In this document: positions 8,019 through 16,418 of the stretch, piece by piece | Layout: each line of letters opens with the position of its first letter | Position numbering within the stretch: the first letter of the stretch is position 1 | The notes under the pieces: model-generated | The model's database searches: none | Seen by the model: the letters and a program-made list of their open reading frames with translations, nothing else | Told to the model about the DNA's origin: nothing | Translations under genes and position numbers: made by a program | NCBI GenBank assembly: GCA_934661135.1 | Contig: CAKUJA010000002.1 | Coordinates: 1 to 59,687 of the forward strand | DNA: 59,687 bases | Origin: an uncultured Oscillospiraceae bacterium | Lineage (GTDB): Bacteria; Bacillota; Clostridia; Oscillospirales; Oscillospiraceae | Direction: 5' to 3'

Positions 8019-8243
8019 TAAGGCAACACCGCACAATTGCGTCGGCGCGCTTCAGCGGAGCTTTTCCGCCGATTCCGCGGTTTGAAAAGTTTGAAATATG
8101 TCGCAGCCGTTGGCGTCGAAGATGCCTTACGGATGCGGGCATACCCCTTGCGGGCACACACAGTATTCCTGCACTTTTCAAACCTTGACTCGACGAAAAA
8201 TCTCTCACCGAATCTGCTTGCCGAATTGTGCGGTGCTGCCCTA
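8019..8243 (+). mobile_element. Family B element, copy 2 (with apical insert)
   Basis: About 225 bp, bounded by TAAGGCAACACCGCACAATT and the near-perfect inverse AATTGTGCGGTGCTGCCCTA. It matches copy 1 closely on both sides, but about 58 extra bases (from about 8100 to 8158) are inserted at the tip of the inner hairpin, between GAAATA and CAGTATTCCTGC. The internal 12-bp stem GGTTTGAAAAGT/ACTTTTCAAACC is perfect here. It begins 16 bp beyond a terminator stem. Confidence 0.8.
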
Positions 8244-8248
8244 AATAG

Positions 8249-8300
8249 TTGCGCCCCATTCTTTTCTTTCTCTTTTGAGAAAGAAAAGAATGGGGGTGCA
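8249..8300. repeat. Repeat family C fragment (copy 3), large palindrome
   Basis: TTGCGCCCC followed by ATTCTTTTCTTTCTC, a TTTT loop, GAGAAAGAAAAGAAT and GGGGGTGCAA: a near-perfect palindrome corresponding to the right end of family C copies 1 and 2. It lies between the family B element and the 3' end of the LysR gene. Confidence 0.65.
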
Positions 8301-8351
8301 AAACGAGCCTATGAATTCATCGGGCACGACAAAGGGAAGGCAAGTGCCTTC

Positions 8352-9248
8352 TCAATAAAACTCGCTGAGGTCGGTATTCTGAATAAACTGGCAGAACGCT
8401 TCGCTGGAAGCTGGCAGATAGCGGTTCTTGGAGCGGATGAGGTATAGCTCCCGGTAGACATTGACGTCACAGAGCGCGGTTTTGACGATATTGTAGTTAT
8501 TGAGAATCGCAACCTCTGGGACGATTGCAATGCCACGGCCGGAGGCGACCATGGCGGCAATCGAGGATTCTTCCTCATATTCGTAGAAAATCTGAGGTTT
8601 ACGGCCGCAGGCTTCAAAGATGTCATCGACCATTTTGCGAATGGTTGTGGTGAACATATTGTAGGCGATGAACGGATAATCGAGGAGATCCTGCGCGTGC
8701 ACCTCGCTGCGCTGAGTAAGAGGGTGATCCGGCGGGGTAATGAGGATCAGTCGGTGACGGATGACGGGCGTGAAGATCAGATCCGGCTCGTTATCGACAA
8801 AGCTGCCCAGACCAAAATCGTAGATACCGCGCTTGAGACCGTCGATGATGACGTTGGTAGAAGCCTGACTAAAGACAAAGTGCAGATCCTTATAGGCATT
8901 GATTTTTTGGAACCGGTCGATCAGAGCGGGGACGAGACGGTAGCCGAGGATAAAGAGGTAGGCAAAGTTAACCGTGCCGATGCCGGCGGTGGAGAATTGC
9001 TTGGCCAGCTCGATGCCATTGTTGATCGTTGTCAGGCCGTTGGAGACGTATTCGTAGAAAACGCTGCCGTATTTCGTCAGGCGGACGTTGCGACCATCCT
9101 TTTCAAACAGCGGGAGACCGAGCTCCTCCTCGAGCTTGGCGATCGCGTAGCTCAGGCTTGGCTGGGAGATGTAGAGCGCCTGCGCAGCCTTGGTATAATG
9201 TTCCAATTCTGCCAGCTTTGCAAAATAGACGAGAGAATTGTAGTTCAT
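8352..9248 (-). CDS. LysR-family transcriptional regulator
   Basis: A 298-residue regulator. Residues 1-60 form the winged helix-turn-helix (FAKLAELEHYTKAAQALYIS, then QPSLSYAIAKLEEELG, the recognition helix region), followed by a linker helix and a periplasmic-binding-like effector domain to the C-terminus. It resembles the CysL/CynR-like group in length. It is transcribed divergently from the aminotransferase-Liv-aldolase operon that starts at 9488, the usual geometry for a LysR protein controlling its neighbour in response to a substrate or intermediate. The effector is unknown. A TTATA-N8-TATAA inverted repeat lies 17 bp upstream of its start codon. Confidence 0.9.
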   Translation of the reverse strand: MNYNSLVYFAKLAELEHYTKAAQALYISQPSLSYAIAKLEEELGLPLFEKDGRNVRLTKYGSVFYEYVSNGLTTINNGIELAKQFSTAGIGTVNFAYLFILGYRLVPALIDRFQKINAYKDLHFVFSQASTNVIIDGLKRGIYDFGLGSFVDNEPDLIFTPVIRHRLILITPPDHPLTQRSEVHAQDLLDYPFIAYNMFTTTIRKMVDDIFEACGRKPQIFYEYEEESSIAAMVASGRGIAIVPEVAILNNYNIVKTALCDVNVYRELYLIRSKNRYLPASSEAFCQFIQNTDLSEFY

Positions 9249-9264
9249 AAAATCACCGGCGCTA

Positions 9265-9282
9265 TTATAACAAATTCTATAA
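9265..9282. promoter_or_regulatory. Candidate LysR operator in divergent region
   Basis: Perfect inverted repeat TTATA-N8-TATAA in the 239-bp AT-rich region between lysR (minus) and the aminotransferase gene (plus). LysR boxes are commonly short AT-type dyads near the regulator start. The remaining region to 9487 is AT-rich and promoter-like (TATATT at 9333-9338), without a convincing -35. Confidence 0.35.
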
Positions 9283-9487
9283 ACCTTGTCTATTGAATTT
9301 TTTAGGATATGTATTGGTATTTACGGAGCAATTATATTAAAATAAGAAAAACGACATAGAAACAACAAAAGTGACAGCGTATTTTAGTGCAATATAGCTA
9401 AAAAGTGCGCATAAATTTTGTGCGATTACGCAGGGTTACATTTTGGCAGGATTTTTAATCATAGAGAAAGCGAAAGGATGAAGCATC

Positions 9488-10675
9488 ATGGGAGACATTT
9501 ACAAGCAGGCGGAACGACTGGATCACGTTCTGTTTTCGCCTGTGAGAAAGGTTCTGGAGCGCGCGAACCAGTTGGCGGCCGAGGGCAGAAGCATCCTGCA
9601 TCTGGAGATCGGCGAACCCGATTTCGACACGCCGAAAGACATCGTTGACGCGACGGTAAAGGCGCTTGTTGAGGAGAAAAAGACCCACTACCCGCCGAAC
9701 CGCGGTGTGCTTCGTCTGCGGCAGAGCATCGCGGTGCAGCTCAAGCAGGAATATGGTCTGGAGTATGACGCGGCAAGCGAAATCCTGATGACCTGCGGTG
9801 CAGCGGAAGCAATTTTCGACGCGATCGAGGCGGTGGTCAACGAGGGTGACGAGGTCATCATCATGACGCCGGCCTACATGAACTACGAGAACTGCATCAA
9901 CATGGTCGGCGCAAAATGCGTGAAGGTCGAGCTGCTGGAGCAGAGCGGCTATCAGGTGGATGCAGCGGCGCTGGAAGCGGCGGTGACGGAAAAGACAAAA
10001 ATGATTGTCGTCACGAACCCGAGCAACCCGTCCGGTACGGTTCTGAACCGGGATAGCCTGGAAAAGGTTGCCGCGATTGCCAAGAAGCACGACATCGTGA
10101 TTCTGGCAGACGAGATCTACGCGGCAATGCACTACGGCGTGGAGTTTTTGTCGTTTGCAAGCCTTGAGGGCATGAAGGAGCGGACGATTGTTGTCAGCGG
10201 CTTCTCGAAGTGCTACGCAATGACCGGCTGGCGTGTCGGCTATGTGGCGTGCGACGCGCGGTTCATCCCACAGATTTTGAAGGTTCACCAGTACGCAACG
10301 ACCTGTATCCCGAATTTTATTCAGGAAGGCCTTGCGACCGGTATGCTGACCGAAAATACCAAAAAAGAAGCCGATGCAATGGTCGCAGAGTTCGACCGGC
10401 GCAGAAAACTCGTGCTTGCGAAGCTTGACAAGATCCCCAATGTGGAGTACAGTGCAGCAAACGGCGCGTTCTACGTGTTCGCGAACGTTGGCAAGACCGG
10501 CCTGGACGGTACGGAATTTGCCACACGGCTGCTGGAGGAGAAGGGCGTTGCCCTGGTTCCGGGCGCGGCCTTCGGCGAGAGCTGCAAAGACTGCATCCGT
10601 ATCTCCTATGGTACGAAGGCGGAGATCATCGAGCAGGCACTCGACCGGATGGCCGAGTTTGTCGCAAGCCTTTAA
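9488..10675 (+). CDS. PLP-dependent class I aminotransferase
   Basis: A 395-residue fold-type I aminotransferase of the aspartate/aromatic/branched-chain group. Family motifs appear in order: EIGEPDFDTP (residue about 38), the YPPNRGVLRLR region, NPSNPSGTVL (about 177), ADEIYA with the pyridine-nitrogen Asp, and SGFSKCYAMTGWRVG, whose Lys near residue 241 binds PLP. The C-terminal GxxFRISYG-like block is present as DCIRISYG. It transfers the amino group of an amino acid to a 2-oxo acid; the substrate cannot be read from sequence. It leads an operon with a complete Liv-type importer, a beta-hydroxyacid dehydrogenase and an HpcH/HpaI aldolase, so it probably starts catabolism of the imported amino acid. 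Confidence 0.9.
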   Translation: MGDIYKQAERLDHVLFSPVRKVLERANQLAAEGRSILHLEIGEPDFDTPKDIVDATVKALVEEKKTHYPPNRGVLRLRQSIAVQLKQEYGLEYDAASEILMTCGAAEAIFDAIEAVVNEGDEVIIMTPAYMNYENCINMVGAKCVKVELLEQSGYQVDAAALEAAVTEKTKMIVVTNPSNPSGTVLNRDSLEKVAAIAKKHDIVILADEIYAAMHYGVEFLSFASLEGMKERTIVVSGFSKCYAMTGWRVGYVACDARFIPQILKVHQYATTCIPNFIQEGLATGMLTENTKKEADAMVAEFDRRRKLVLAKLDKIPNVEYSAANGAFYVFANVGKTGLDGTEFATRLLEEKGVALVPGAAFGESCKDCIRISYGTKAEIIEQALDRMAEFVASL

Positions 10676-10724
10676 ATTGAAGTAGCTGTGTGACAGCGAA
10701 AAATAAAAGGAGGAAAATGTATCA

Positions 10725-12068
10725 ATGAAAACCAAAAAAATTGTGGCTCTGCTACTGGCTGCACTGATGCTGCTGAGCGTATTCGCCGGCTGCGCATCGA
10801 AGACCACGACTGATGCAGACACGAGCAAGGACAACCAAAGCACCACCGATTCCACCAACACCACGGATTCCACTGATACCGCGGATTCCGCAGCGAGCGG
10901 CGAGACCATCAAGGTCGGCGTGCTGTATCCGCTGACCGGCAACAACGCTGTGGCCGGCAACGAGTCCGTAGCCTGTCTGAAGGTTGCTGCTGAGATCATC
11001 AACGGCTCCTACGACATCGATTTTCCGGGCGCCAAGACCGAGGGCATCCAGTCTATGGGCGGCGCAAAGATTGAGATCGTCACCGCTGATACGCAGGCCA
11101 GCGCCGAGGTTTCCGCGACCGAGGCTGAGCGCCTGATCACGCAGGAAAATGTCGTCGCCATCATCGGCTGCGATATGTCGAGCTGCACCAAGACCGCCAG
11201 CGCGGTTGCAGAGAAGTACGGCGTTCCGTTTGTCAACGGCGAGTCCTCCTCTGACCTGCTGATCGGCCGCGGCCTGGATTACTTCTTCCATGTTGGCCCG
11301 TGCGACAGCACGCTCGTCAAGTCCTCTTTCGACTACCTCGACACCATCCGCGAAGCACAGGGCATTGAGACCGTTGCGATCTGCGGCGGCGACGATGAGG
11401 CCGGTACGCTGTTCGTTCAGCTTTGCGAGACCGAAGCCAACGAGCGCGGCTACGCCATCGGCACTTCCTTCACGTATCCGACCGAGGCTGCCTCCCTGTC
11501 CTCCGAGTGCATGAAGCTGAAGGCTTCCAACGCGGACGCGATGCTCGTGTTCGCTCTGACCTCCCCGGCTATCATGCTCCTTCAGAATATGAGCGAGATG
11601 GACATCAACTTTAAGGTTACCATCACCGCCCGCGGCGGCTTCATTGCAACCGAGTTCTTTGACACCGTCGGCGACAAGGCCGAGTATATCATGACTGAAA
11701 ACACCTGGAGTCTCGACTCCGTGTCCGACAAGCCGTGGGTTGCTCAGATCAACGACATGATGGTTGAGCAGGCTGGCTGCGGCCTGAACGGCAACTACGC
11801 CCGTGCGGTGCAGGCGTTCTTCACCCTGACCGATGCGCTTGAGCGTGCCGGCAGCGCCGAAGGCGAAGCGCTAAAGGATGCCCTGTGGGCAACCGACCTT
11901 GGTCAGGACGCGCTGATTTGCGCTTGGGAAGGCGTCAAATTCTCCGAGAACGGCCAGAACGACCTGGCAGCCGGTATCATGACGCAGGTTCAGAACGGCG
12001 GCTATGTTACCGTGTGGCCCGAGGTTGTCCCGGCAGTGGTTCCCGCCCCGACCTGGAGCGAGCGTTGA
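10725..12068 (+). CDS. livK: Liv-type ABC transporter substrate-binding lipoprotein
   Basis: A 447-residue lipoprotein. The signal peptide ends in a lipobox, VFAGC, with the lipidated Cys at residue 23, followed by a Ser/Thr/Asp-rich tether to about residue 60. The mature part begins TIKVGVLYPLTGNNAV, the hallmark of the leucine/isoleucine/valine-binding (Peripla_BP_6) family, and keeps VAIIGCDMSSCT near residue 150. It captures an amino acid or related solute outside the membrane for the LivHMGF transporter encoded next. The ligand is unknown; extra Cys residues around 150 and 157 are unusual for an exported protein. AAAGGAGG precedes the start. Confidence 0.9.
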   Translation: MKTKKIVALLLAALMLLSVFAGCASKTTTDADTSKDNQSTTDSTNTTDSTDTADSAASGETIKVGVLYPLTGNNAVAGNESVACLKVAAEIINGSYDIDFPGAKTEGIQSMGGAKIEIVTADTQASAEVSATEAERLITQENVVAIIGCDMSSCTKTASAVAEKYGVPFVNGESSSDLLIGRGLDYFFHVGPCDSTLVKSSFDYLDTIREAQGIETVAICGGDDEAGTLFVQLCETEANERGYAIGTSFTYPTEAASLSSECMKLKASNADAMLVFALTSPAIMLLQNMSEMDINFKVTITARGGFIATEFFDTVGDKAEYIMTENTWSLDSVSDKPWVAQINDMMVEQAGCGLNGNYARAVQAFFTLTDALERAGSAEGEALKDALWATDLGQDALICAWEGVKFSENGQNDLAAGIMTQVQNGGYVTVWPEVVPAVVPAPTWSER

Positions 12069-12088
12069 GCTGAACTGAATCATTTATG

Positions 12089-12122
12089 GAAGTCAGGAGC
12101 GGCGAAAGCTTCTCCTGACTTC
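12089..12122 (+). promoter_or_regulatory. Intercistronic hairpin between livK and livH
   Basis: GAAGTCAGGAG pairs with CTCCTGACTTC around a 12-nt loop, without a T-run. Hairpins at this position often stabilise the upstream mRNA and set the high binding-protein to permease ratio; that role is inferred here. Confidence 0.5.
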
Positions 12123-12160
12123 TATAAAACCGTTCCCCCGCAAGGAAAGGAAGTGTTGCT

Positions 12161-13021
12161 ATGTTATCTATGCTCCCGCAGGTTTTGCTGGAAGGCGTAT
12201 TTACAGGTATGATCGTCGCACTGATTGCGATGAGTGTGTCGTTGACATGGGGCGTTATGTATATTGTCAACTTTGCACAGGGCGAAATCCTGATGCTTGG
12301 TATGTACTTCTCGTATTACTTTACCCGGATTTCCGGACTGGACCCTCTGGTTTCGCTGCCGCTTTGCGCGATTGTGATGTATTTCGTAGGCGTGTTGCTG
12401 TATAAGACCCTGATTAAGCGCGTGATGAAGGCATCGACCCTGAGCCAGCTTTTGGTTACCTACGCACTGAGCATCGTGCTGCAAAACGTAGCGCAGATCG
12501 CGTTCGGCTCCGACTATAAGACGGTCAACACGCAGATGATGAGCGGTTCGATCAAGATCGGCTCGCTGTTGGTTGGCTGGTCGAAGCTGGTGCCGTTTAT
12601 CGTGTCGCTGCTCTGTGCGACGGCACTCTACATTATTATCAACAAGACGCAGATCGGCCGTTCGATCAAGGCCACGGCGCTCAACCGTGACGCGGCTGCG
12701 CTGGTCGGCGTCAACTCCGAGCACGCGTACAGCGTTTGCATGGGTCTGGCAACTGCGGTTTCCGGTCTGGGCGGCGTTGCACTGACGTACTATTATTCGA
12801 TTTATCCGACGGTCGGTTCCATCTTTATGAACTTCGGCTTTACGGCCTGTTGTATCGGCGGCATGGGCAGTATCCCAGGCGCGGTGATCGGCGGCGTGAT
12901 GATGGGGCTGATCGACAGTGTGGTCGGCACCTACTTTAACGCCGCGCTGAAATATGTGGCTGTGTTCGCAATGTTCGTGATCGTCGTTTCGAGACGGCCG
13001 AAGGGCCTGTTTGGGTGGTGA
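12161..13021 (+). CDS. livH: Liv-type ABC transporter permease LivH
   Basis: A 286-residue integral membrane permease with about eight hydrophobic segments. Family landmarks include SLTWGVMYIVNFAQGEILML near the N-terminus and the cytoplasmic coupling segment IGRSIKATALNRDAAALVGV around residue 165, followed by FMNFGFTACCIGGMGSIPGA. With LivM it forms the transmembrane channel through which the bound amino acid passes, powered by LivG and LivF. It starts with ATG after AAGGAAG. The gene lies 92 bp downstream of the binding protein and immediately before livM. Confidence 0.9.
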   Translation: MLSMLPQVLLEGVFTGMIVALIAMSVSLTWGVMYIVNFAQGEILMLGMYFSYYFTRISGLDPLVSLPLCAIVMYFVGVLLYKTLIKRVMKASTLSQLLVTYALSIVLQNVAQIAFGSDYKTVNTQMMSGSIKIGSLLVGWSKLVPFIVSLLCATALYIIINKTQIGRSIKATALNRDAAALVGVNSEHAYSVCMGLATAVSGLGGVALTYYYSIYPTVGSIFMNFGFTACCIGGMGSIPGAVIGGVMMGLIDSVVGTYFNAALKYVAVFAMFVIVVSRRPKGLFGW

Positions 13022-13026
13022 CGCGT

Positions 13027-14046
13027 ATGAAGAAACAATCTCTGCTGCAAGACAGCTTAAAAGCCAGCGGCATTACACCGGTTGGACTTCTGGTCGCTGC
13101 CGTCATTATTATCGGCTATCCCTGGGTGATGAACACCCCGTTTGAGCGCAACCTCGGCATTCTCGTCCTGATGTGGGCGTGTCTCGGAAGCGCATGGAAC
13201 ATCTTCGGCGGCTACACCGGGCAGGTTTGTCTCGGTACCGCGATGTTCTTCGGCATGGGCGCCTACGGCGTCGCTCTGCCGTACTACTATTGGAATGTTA
13301 CGCCGTGGCTGGGCATCCTGGTCGGCATTGTGCTGGCGGTTGTGCTGGCACTGCTTGTCGCAATCCCGATTTTCAAGCTCAGCGCGCAGTATTTCTCGAT
13401 TGCCACGATGGCGCTCGGCGAAACCGTGCGTATCATTGCGGTCAACCTGCCGATCACACGCGGTATGCAGGGCATGGACTTCCTCAACCTGAAGGACAAC
13501 CCGTGGTACACGCTCCAGTTCAGCGGGAAAATCTACTACTATTATATCTACGCGATCGTGCTGGCACTGGTCTTTGTGCTGATGCTCTGGATTAACAACT
13601 CCCAGACCGGCTACTACTTCCGCACGATCAAGGCCAACCCGGTCTCCGCGGAGAGCATCGGTATCAACGTCCGCAAGTATAAGACCTACGCGCTGCTGAT
13701 GTGCGCGGTGGTCTGCTCGATTTGCGGCTCGTTCTACGCCTGCTATCAGGCCTATGTCGATCCGTCAACGGTTCTGCTCGGCGGTCTGTCCACGAAGATG
13801 ATTATCATGGCGGTCATTGGCGGCATCGGTACGGTGCACGGGCCGATGATCGGCGCCCTGATTCTGATTCCGCTCAGCGAATATATTCGCGCGGCAAACT
13901 CCGGCCGTCTGCCCGGCATCGACCTCGTCATCTACGGCGTGCTGATTATCCTTGTCATCCTGTTCCAGCCGGAAGGCATTGTGGATCTGGTGCGCAAGAT
14001 TGTGGCCAAGCTGCGGAAGAAGGGAAGAAAGGAGACCTGTGGATGA
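13027..14046 (+). CDS. livM: Liv-type ABC transporter permease LivM
   Basis: A 339-residue multispanning permease, partner of LivH. The ACLGSAWNIFGGYTGQVCLG segment near residue 55, the FKLSAQYFSIATMALGE segment, and the coupling loop IKANPVSAESIGINVRKYK near residue 210 are typical of LivM. I chose ATG 13027; a GTG at 13015, overlapping the livH stop, is an alternative start giving four extra residues, and neither has a strong ribosome site, so coupling to livH is likely. The gene ends with an ATGA overlap with livG. Confidence 0.9.
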   Translation: MKKQSLLQDSLKASGITPVGLLVAAVIIIGYPWVMNTPFERNLGILVLMWACLGSAWNIFGGYTGQVCLGTAMFFGMGAYGVALPYYYWNVTPWLGILVGIVLAVVLALLVAIPIFKLSAQYFSIATMALGETVRIIAVNLPITRGMQGMDFLNLKDNPWYTLQFSGKIYYYYIYAIVLALVFVLMLWINNSQTGYYFRTIKANPVSAESIGINVRKYKTYALLMCAVVCSICGSFYACYQAYVDPSTVLLGGLSTKMIIMAVIGGIGTVHGPMIGALILIPLSEYIRAANSGRLPGIDLVIYGVLIILVILFQPEGIVDLVRKIVAKLRKKGRKETCG

Positions 14047-14753
14047 GCTTTCTGGAAGTGAAAAACGTAACCAAGCGCTTTGGCGGTCTGGTTGCGAACA
14101 GCGATGTCTGTTTCTCTGTCGAACAGGGGCAGATCTACGGGATTGTCGGCCCGAACGGCGCCGGCAAAACGACCATGTTCAACATGATCAGCGGTACGTT
14201 TCATCCGACGGAGGGACATATCCTGTTCAAGGGCGAGGATATTACCAATAAGCCTGCCTATGAAATCTGCCGCCGGCACATCGGTCGGACGTTCCAGATT
14301 CCGCTGGCGCTCGACGCGATGACGGTGTTGGAAAATGTGACGGTCGGTGCGATGGTGCATACGCCGAAAACGGCGCCTGCGAAGGAGTTCGCTGCGGAAA
14401 TTCTGCAATATGTCGGCATGGGCGGACATGAGTACGAACTGTCCGGTTCGCTGAGCGTCATCCAGAAGAAACGTCTGGAGATCGCCCGTGCGCTGAGTAC
14501 GAAGCCGGAGCTGCTGCTGCTCGACGAGTCGATGGCAGGTCTGCACGGCACGGAGCGTGAACGCGCAATTGAGCTGATCCGCAAGATCAACGGCGATGGT
14601 GTGACGATTTTGATGATCGAGCACGTCATGCCGGTGATTATGAGCGTCAGTGACCGCGTGCTCGTGCTGCAAAACGGCATGACCATCTGCGAAGGCACCC
14701 CGGAAAAGGTCACCTCTGACCCGGCGGTCATCGCGGCGTATTTGGGGGATTGA
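14043..14753 (+). CDS. livG: Liv-type ABC transporter ATP-binding protein LivG
   Basis: A 236-residue ABC ATPase. The Walker A sequence is GPNGAGKTT (about residue 37) and Walker B is LLLLDESMAGL, where the usual Pro-Thr/Ser after Glu is SM. The signature region reads LSVIQKKRLEIARAL instead of LSxGQ; variants at this place occur in LivG-type proteins, so activity is still expected. It hydrolyses ATP at the cytoplasmic face for LivHM. Start ATG 14043 overlaps the livM stop by ATGA. Confidence 0.9.
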   Translation: MSFLEVKNVTKRFGGLVANSDVCFSVEQGQIYGIVGPNGAGKTTMFNMISGTFHPTEGHILFKGEDITNKPAYEICRRHIGRTFQIPLALDAMTVLENVTVGAMVHTPKTAPAKEFAAEILQYVGMGGHEYELSGSLSVIQKKRLEIARALSTKPELLLLDESMAGLHGTERERAIELIRKINGDGVTILMIEHVMPVIMSVSDRVLVLQNGMTICEGTPEKVTSDPAVIAAYLGD

Positions 14754-14757
14754 GCGT

Positions 14758-15465
14758 ATGTTAACTGTTTCGAATATCGTAACCGGATACAGCGGCACGC
14801 TGGCAGTCTTGAATGGTATCAGCCTTTCGGTCAACGACGGCGAAATTGTTGCGCTGCTTGGCTCCAACGGCGCGGGTAAGACGACAACGCTGCGCACCGT
14901 GGCTGGCCTGATGAAGCCGTGGGAAGGCAGTGTCACATGGAAGGGCGAAGACATTACGGGCAGACCCGCGTATGAAATTGTCCGCAAGGGGATGGCGCTG
15001 GTGCCGGAAGGCCGTCTGCTGTTCAACAAGCTGACGGTGTATGAAAACCTGACGATGGGCGCGTTTACGCGCACAGACAAAGAGGAGATCCGCCAAACGC
15101 TGGAGATGGTCTACGACCTGTTCCCGCGCGTGAAGGAGCGCTCGAGCCAGAAAGCGGGTACGCTCTCCGGCGGCGAGCAGCAGATGATCGCCATTGCGCG
15201 TGGTCTGATGAGCAAGCCGGAGTTGCTGATTCTCGACGAGCCGTCGCTGGGTCTGGCGCCGAAGCTGGTTAAGGAAGTGTTTGCATTTATCAAGGAGATC
15301 AACCAGAAGGGCATCTCGATTCTTGTCGTCGAGCAGAACGCGAAGGAGACGCTGGCGCTGGCCGACCGCGCGTATATCATTCAGGACGGCAAGAACACGA
15401 TCTCCGGCAACGCGGCAGAGCTTTCCAACAATGACGAGGTGCGCAAAGCGTATCTCGGTATGTAA
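14758..15465 (+). CDS. livF: Liv-type ABC transporter ATP-binding protein LivF
   Basis: A 235-residue ABC ATPase with canonical motifs: Walker A GSNGAGKTT, signature LSGGEQQMIAIARGL, Walker B LLILDEPSLGLAP and a switch His-position occupied in the VEQNAKE segment (Gln/Asn in LivF proteins). It forms the ATP-binding pair with LivG. It follows livG by 4 bp and completes the importer. Confidence 0.92.
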   Translation: MLTVSNIVTGYSGTLAVLNGISLSVNDGEIVALLGSNGAGKTTTLRTVAGLMKPWEGSVTWKGEDITGRPAYEIVRKGMALVPEGRLLFNKLTVYENLTMGAFTRTDKEEIRQTLEMVYDLFPRVKERSSQKAGTLSGGEQQMIAIARGLMSKPELLILDEPSLGLAPKLVKEVFAFIKEINQKGISILVVEQNAKETLALADRAYIIQDGKNTISGNAAELSNNDEVRKAYLGM

Positions 15466-15510
15466 TACAGCATTGTTTATTGTTTTCAATTTTCGAAGGA
15501 GGAAACAGAA

Positions 15511-16401
15511 ATGAAAATTGGATTTATTGGTCTCGGTATTATGGGCAAGCCCATGGCGAAGAACCTCATCAAGGCCGGTCACGAGCTGGTTGTCTTTGAC
15601 TTCAACAAGGCGGCCGTGGAAGAACTCGTCGGCTGCGGCGCGCAGGCTGCGGATTCGTCCAAGGCTGTTGCGGAGGCTTGCCGCGTGGTGATCACGATGG
15701 TTCCGAACTCTCCGCACGTCAAGGCGGCAGTGATGGGCGAGGGCGGCGTGCTCGAAGGCGCAAAGGCCGGCGACATTCTGATCGATATGAGCTCCATCGC
15801 ACCGCTTGCTTCGCAGGAGGTTTACAAGGCGTGCAAGGAGAAGGGCGTCCGCATGATCGACGCTCCGGTTTCCGGCGGTCAGCCGAAGGCAATCGACGGC
15901 TCGCTGTCCATCATGGTCGGCGGCGACGAGGATACGTTTAAGGAAGTCTATGACATCCTGATGGTCATGGGCGGCAGCGCGGTCTACTGCGGCGCGTCCG
16001 GCGCGGGCAACACCACGAAGCTGGCCAACCAGGTTATCGTTGCGGTCAACATCGCGGCGCTCTCGGAAGGCCTGATGCTGGCGGCGAAGGCCGGCGTTGA
16101 CCCCGAGAAGGTTTTCAACGCGATCAAGGGCGGCCTTGCCGGCTCCACGGTTATGAACGCAAAGGCTCCGATGATGATTGCGCACAATTTTGAGCCGGGT
16201 TTCCGGATCGACCTGCATATCAAGGATCTGAACAATGCGCTTGAAACCGGTCACAGCGTCGGCGCTCCGCTGCCCCTGACGGCCTATGTTCAGGAGATTC
16301 TCGAGAATCTGCACTTCGCGGGCGACGGCAGCAGCGACCACAGCGCAATTGCGAAATACTATGAGAAGATGGCCGGTTCCGAAATCAAGTTCGAGGGCTG
16401 A
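15511..16401 (+). CDS. Beta-hydroxyacid dehydrogenase (GarR/HIBADH family)
   Basis: A 296-residue NAD(P)-dependent oxidoreductase. The N-terminal Rossmann motif GLGIMGKPMAKNL fits tartronate semialdehyde reductase and 3-hydroxyisobutyrate dehydrogenase. The substrate motif DAPVSGGQPKA (about residue 119) and GAGNTTKLANQ with the catalytic Lys near residue 170 are intact. Members reduce short semialdehydes (tartronate semialdehyde, succinic semialdehyde, glyoxylate, methylmalonate semialdehyde) or run in reverse. In this operon it is followed 17 bp later by an HpcH/HpaI aldolase, so it may reduce the aldehyde released by aldol cleavage. Specific assignment as GarR is not possible from sequence. 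Confidence 0.88.
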   Translation: MKIGFIGLGIMGKPMAKNLIKAGHELVVFDFNKAAVEELVGCGAQAADSSKAVAEACRVVITMVPNSPHVKAAVMGEGGVLEGAKAGDILIDMSSIAPLASQEVYKACKEKGVRMIDAPVSGGQPKAIDGSLSIMVGGDEDTFKEVYDILMVMGGSAVYCGASGAGNTTKLANQVIVAVNIAALSEGLMLAAKAGVDPEKVFNAIKGGLAGSTVMNAKAPMMIAHNFEPGFRIDLHIKDLNNALETGHSVGAPLPLTAYVQEILENLHFAGDGSSDHSAIAKYYEKMAGSEIKFEG

Positions 16402-16418
16402 GCAGGAGGAACGATACC

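Noticed and set aside
8037..8447. Open frame of 136 codons crossing the family B and C repeats
   Set aside because: Composed of repeat sequence and the antisense of the LysR 3' end; no ribosome site or homologous domain.
9455..11002. Minus-strand open frame of 515 codons opposite the aminotransferase
   Set aside because: Shadow of a gene with intact aminotransferase motifs and running into the opposite livK signal peptide.
14761..16341. Long minus-strand open frame of about 526 codons opposite livF, the dehydrogenase and their junction
   Set aside because: It lies antisense to two genes with complete family motifs and has His/Arg-rich composition typical of a reverse-complement shadow in GC3-rich coding DNA.
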